A stretch of 9,849 nucleotides of DNA from SYIM01 sp041182885 (lineage in GTDB: Bacteria > Pseudomonadota > Gammaproteobacteria > Burkholderiales > Burkholderiaceae_E), in contig JBMSQB010000118.1 of NCBI GenBank assembly GCA_049423065.1, positions 1-9,849 on the forward strand. The letters run 5' to 3'. Positions 6,730 to 9,849 of this stretch are shown here, piece after piece (positions within the stretch are counted from its first letter, which is position 1; every line of letters begins with the position of its first letter). Under the pieces are notes generated by a model that saw nothing but the letters and a program-made list of their open reading frames with translations, did no database searches and was not told where the DNA came from. Both the position numbers and the translations under genes were made by a program.

Positions 6730-6948
6730 GCTCCATAGGGACACTTGCAGATCCCTGGCAGCACCGGTGTTTCCAGGCCACAGGCTAAGCGGGTGGCAAG
6801 GCGGGCGCCGGAAGCGGGCGTTGCCTACCGGTGGCGCAGGGCGAGGGAGTTGGTCGGATCTTGACGCGAAGGCCCCGAGTTGATCGGGCATGACCTCGTT
6901 GCTGGGTTCCTGGCCGACCTGGGAACACATTTCATTGAAGGCCTCGAT
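6730..6948 (+). promoter_or_regulatory. Long 5' leader of cspA
   Basis: About 220 bases separate the predicted transcription start from the cspA ATG, with no supportable gene between. Long structured leaders are typical of cold-shock genes, where refolding at low temperature opens the ribosome site. Local pairings are visible: CCTGG with CCAGG around the palindrome CACCGGTG near 6760-6780, and GTTCC (6906-6910) with GGAAC (6922-6926) just before the GAAGG ribosome site. An open frame from 6880 joins cspA in frame but does not look like protein of this family. The regulatory role is inferred from gene identity and length. Confidence 0.45.
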
Positions 6949-7152
6949 ATGGCAACGGGTACTGTCAAGTGGTTCAACGACGCTAAGGGTTTCGGTTTCA
7001 TCACCCCGGATGACGGTGGTGAGGATCTGTTCGCGCACTTCAGCGCGATCCAGATGGCCGGTTTCAAAAGCCTGAAGGAAGGTCAGAAGGTTCAGTTCGA
7101 CGTCGTGCAAGGGCCGAAAGGCAAGCAGGCGTCAAACATTCAGGGCGCCTGA
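6949..7152 (+). CDS. cspA: Cold-shock protein of the CspA family
   Basis: This 67-aa single cold-shock domain protein binds single-stranded RNA and DNA and acts as an RNA chaperone. The whole length is the five-stranded beta-barrel fold, with RNP1 KGFGFI at residues 13-18 and RNP2 DLFAHF at 26-31, and aromatic Trp8, Phe15, Phe17, Phe28 and Phe31 as the expected binding surface. ATG 6949 gives the standard MATGTVKWF start and has GAAGG upstream. The frame extends 23 codons further up but is rejected. Whether this paralogue is cold-induced or constitutive (CspA, CspC, CspD or CspE type) cannot be read from the protein, although the long leader favours post-transcriptional control. It diverges from clpS and converges on icd. 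Confidence 0.96.
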   Translation: MATGTVKWFNDAKGFGFITPDDGGEDLFAHFSAIQMAGFKSLKEGQKVQFDVVQGPKGKQASNIQGA

Positions 7153-7160
7153 TCTGAGGT

Positions 7161-7190
7161 CACATCCAACTCCCCAGGGAGTTGGATGTG
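7161..7190. terminator. Perfect 14-bp palindrome after cspA
   Basis: CACATCCAACTCCC (7161-7174) and GGGAGTTGGATGTG (7177-7190) are exact reverse complements separated by only CA, so a hairpin of about 13 bp with a four-base loop can form 8 bases after the cspA stop. No T run follows on either strand. It probably ends or stabilises the cspA transcript, and it could also act on icd read-through from the other side. Confidence 0.55.
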
Positions 7191-7205
7191 GTGTCGGTGA
7201 TACAG

Positions 7206-7225
7206 GCCGGACAGCCCTGTCCGGC
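7206..7225. terminator. Second palindrome between cspA and icd
   Basis: GCCGGACAG (7206-7214) pairs exactly with CTGTCCGGC (7217-7225) across a CC spacer. A shorter hairpin, CGGGC with GCCCG, lies at about 7262-7274, close to the icd stop. Again there is no T run. These convergent 3' ends share the 132-base gap, so the hairpins probably serve as transcript ends for both genes. Confidence 0.4.
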
Positions 7226-7284
7226 GCACCGGCCGTGATCGGCTGCGTCGAGCGGAACCCGACGGGCTCCGCCCGGGCAATCGA

Positions 7285-8538
<1,254 letters not shown>

Positions 8539-8588
8539 GACTGGGGATCCTTCCTGAAACGGCATCTGAGTTCTTATGGGCATGCAAC

Positions 8589-8617
8589 TTTTAAGCGCGG
8601 CGCGAATTATGCCGCAA
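8589..8617 (-). promoter_or_regulatory. Candidate icd promoter
   Basis: On the minus strand, TTGCGG (8612-8617) and TTAAAA (8589-8594) are separated by 17 bases, placing a start near 8582 and a leader of about 45 bases with the AGGAAGG site. An overlapping CATAAT at 8606-8611 is another possible -10 box. The match is moderate in each case. It lies inside the longest possible N-terminal extension of the DUF192 frame. Confidence 0.35.
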
Positions 8618-8680
8618 GCACCTGCGGCGCGGTTAACCGGCGCAAAACGCGCGTTCCGGCCGATTGATCGGATCCTCGAA

Positions 8681-9145
8681 GTGTCCCGCTCGGCGGTTCG
8701 CGTACTGGCTGCTGCGCTGATTTTCGTATCGGCGGGCATTGGCGCGCAGTCGCAGGGGGTTCCGCAGCAAGGCTTGCCGCGGACCGAGCTCACCGCCGGC
8801 ATGCATCGCATTGTGGCGGAGGTGGCCGCCGACCACGCAAGCCGTGCCACCGGCCTCATGTTCCGGCGTTCGCTTGCACCGAACCACGGCATGCTGTTCG
8901 TCTTTCAGGACAAGTCGCCGCAGTGCTTCTGGATGCGGAACACGCTCATTCCGCTGTCCATTGCGTTTGTCGATGACGACGGACGAATCGTCAACATCGA
9001 GGACATGGCACCCATGACCGAAAACAGCCACTGCTCGAAGGAGCCGGTGCGATTTGCGCTGGAAATGGAACAGGGCTGGTTCCAGCGGCGCGGCGTAAGC
9101 GCGGGCGACTGGCTGGGGGGGCGCGAAGTCTTCAAGCCGCGCTGA
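8681..9145 (+). CDS. Exported DUF192 family protein
   Basis: The product is a small secreted or membrane-anchored protein of the DUF192 (COG1430) family, whose biochemical role I cannot state. With the GTG start at 8681 it has 154 residues. MSRSAVR is a basic n-region, followed by the hydrophobic VLAAALIFVSAGIGA and a probable cleavage before QSQG. The DUF192 core follows: ATGLMFRRSL near residue 56, HGMLFVF near 69, CFWMRNTLIPLSIAFVDDDG at about 82-101, and ALEMEQGWF near 126. Two cysteines at 82 and 118 could pair in the periplasm. The frame is open to an ATG at 8576 (189 aa), but that adds 35 residues before the signal peptide and crosses the icd promoter region. No strong ribosome site supports either start. 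It converges on sodB. Confidence 0.85.
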   Translation: MSRSAVRVLAAALIFVSAGIGAQSQGVPQQGLPRTELTAGMHRIVAEVAADHASRATGLMFRRSLAPNHGMLFVFQDKSPQCFWMRNTLIPLSIAFVDDDGRIVNIEDMAPMTENSHCSKEPVRFALEMEQGWFQRRGVSAGDWLGGREVFKPR

Positions 9146-9154
9146 CCGGCACGC

Positions 9155-9190
9155 GGAAAAGACAAGGGCCGGCATCGAGCCGGCCCCTTG
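9155..9190 (-). terminator. Intrinsic terminator of sodB
   Basis: On the minus strand, CAAGGGGCCGGC pairs with GCCGGCCCTTG (11 pairs with one bulged G) around a 5-base loop, followed by TCTTTTCC. It begins 20 bases after the sodB stop. This is the only hairpin in the window with a proper T-rich tail. Read on the + strand, the same stem lies 17 bases after the DUF192 gene and may help end it, but no T run follows there. Confidence 0.78.
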
Positions 9191-9209
9191 CGCAGGATCA
9201 GCCCGGAGA

Positions 9210-9791
9210 TCAGCCGAAGTTGCGTGCCGCGAAGTCCCAGTTCACCAGGCTGTTGAGGAAAGTTTCAACAAACTTGGGACGGGCGTTCCGGTAGTCGACA
9301 TAGTAGGCGTGCTCCCACACATCAACGGTGAGCAGCGGCGTGTCGCCAGTGGTGAGCGGCGTGGCGGCGTTGCTGGTGTTCACGATGTCGACCGAACCGT
9401 CGGCCTTCTTCACCAGCCAGGTCCAGCCCGAACCGAAGTTGCCCACTGCACTCTTCGCGAAGGCTTCCTTGAAGGCCGCGTAGGAGCCCCACTTGGCGCT
9501 GATCGCGGCTGCGAGCGCGCCCGTGGGCTCACCGCCACCGGCCGGCTTCATGCAGTTCCAGAAAAAAGTATGGTTCCAGACCTGGGCTGCGTTGTTGAAC
9601 ACCCCGCCGCTTGACTTGCGGACGATGTCAACCAGACCCATGGACTCGAATTCGGTGCCCTTGATGAGGTTGTTCAGGTTGGTGACGTAGGCCTGGTGGT
9701 GCTTGCCATGGTGATATTCGAAGGTTTCCTTCGACATGTGCGGGGCAAGCGCGTCCGGGGCGTACGGGAGTGCGGGCAGCGTATGTTCCAT
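9210..9791 (-). CDS. sodB: Iron superoxide dismutase
   Basis: This 193-aa cytoplasmic enzyme converts superoxide to oxygen and hydrogen peroxide. The metal ligands are at the family positions: His27 (YHHGKHHQAYV), His74 (QVWNHTFFW), Asp157 and His161 (DVWEHAYYVDYRN). Gln70 in NNAAQVWNH is the residue that marks iron enzymes, where manganese enzymes carry the outer-sphere Gln elsewhere. The length is typical. ATG 9791 is chosen because it gives the family start MEHTLPALPYA and has GAGG 9 bases upstream. An in-frame ATG at 9800 would leave no spacing from that ribosome site. The promoter lies at or beyond the right edge of the window, and no clear Fur site is seen in the 58 visible upstream bases. 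Confidence 0.97.
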   Translation of the reverse strand: MEHTLPALPYAPDALAPHMSKETFEYHHGKHHQAYVTNLNNLIKGTEFESMGLVDIVRKSSGGVFNNAAQVWNHTFFWNCMKPAGGGEPTGALAAAISAKWGSYAAFKEAFAKSAVGNFGSGWTWLVKKADGSVDIVNTSNAATPLTTGDTPLLTVDVWEHAYYVDYRNARPKFVETFLNSLVNWDFAARNFG

Positions 9792-9849
9792 CTTGGTCAT
9801 CCTCGTGACGTTGGGTGGCGAAATCGCCGGAGAGTCGGGTCGCCGGAGA

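Noticed and set aside
6861..6889. Second TTGACG in the cspA leader as a promoter
   Set aside because: No acceptable -10 box lies 16-18 bases downstream, only TCGGGC-like sequence.
6880..6948. N-terminal extension of CspA by 23 residues
   Set aside because: The family starts at MATGTVKWF with a ribosome site at the right distance, and the extension has no similarity to known cold-shock proteins.
6586..7110. 174-aa minus-strand frame covering the cspA gene and leader
   Set aside because: It is antisense to cspA and has no known domain. The region is better explained by the cspA leader and the clpS promoter.

Overview
The window reads as chromosomal DNA of a GC-rich betaproteobacterium, most likely of the Burkholderiales or a close relative. 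The evidence is the style of the housekeeping proteins: a 67-aa CspA beginning MATGTVKWFNDAKGFGF, a SodB beginning MEHTLPALPYA, and an E. coli-type NADP isocitrate dehydrogenase. The neighbourhood clpA-clpS / cspA / icd / DUF192 also fits my memory of such genomes. The presence of a flavocytochrome c sulfide dehydrogenase suggests that the organism can oxidise sulfide. No insertion sequence, phage gene, tRNA, rRNA or CRISPR array was seen.

Layout from left to right. (1) The last codons of an upstream gene (probably coaBC) and dut on the + strand. (2) A convergent junction with hairpins at about 561-616. (3) A tightly packed minus-strand cluster, read right to left as fccA (monoheme cytochrome c), fccB (sulfide dehydrogenase flavoprotein), dsbB (disulfide oxidase) and tal (transaldolase). 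A good sigma70-like promoter at 3786-3814 lies before it. (4) clpS-clpA on the minus strand, joined by an ATGA overlap, with a promoter that may give a leaderless clpS transcript. (5) A divergent 5' region and cspA on the + strand with a leader of about 220 nt. (6) A convergent junction with two strong palindromes at 7161-7225. (7) icd on the minus strand, divergent from an exported DUF192 protein gene on the + strand. (8) sodB on the minus strand, with a good terminator facing the DUF192 gene.

How the genes work together. Dut and (probably) CoaBC serve nucleotide and CoA metabolism. FccA and FccB form the periplasmic sulfide:cytochrome c oxidoreductase. DsbB, encoded directly downstream, reoxidises the periplasmic thiol oxidase system that a disulfide-containing, heme-c-containing complex may depend on. 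Tal belongs to the non-oxidative pentose phosphate pathway and has no obvious link to sulfide oxidation. ClpS is the N-degron adaptor for the ClpA unfoldase of ClpAP. CspA is an RNA chaperone, Icd a TCA-cycle enzyme and SodB the cytoplasmic iron superoxide dismutase.

Most of the window is ordinary core genome. The part that most deserves a second look is the fccA-fccB-dsbB-tal cluster, including the Tat-plus-lipobox N terminus of FccB. No clearly new biological system was found.
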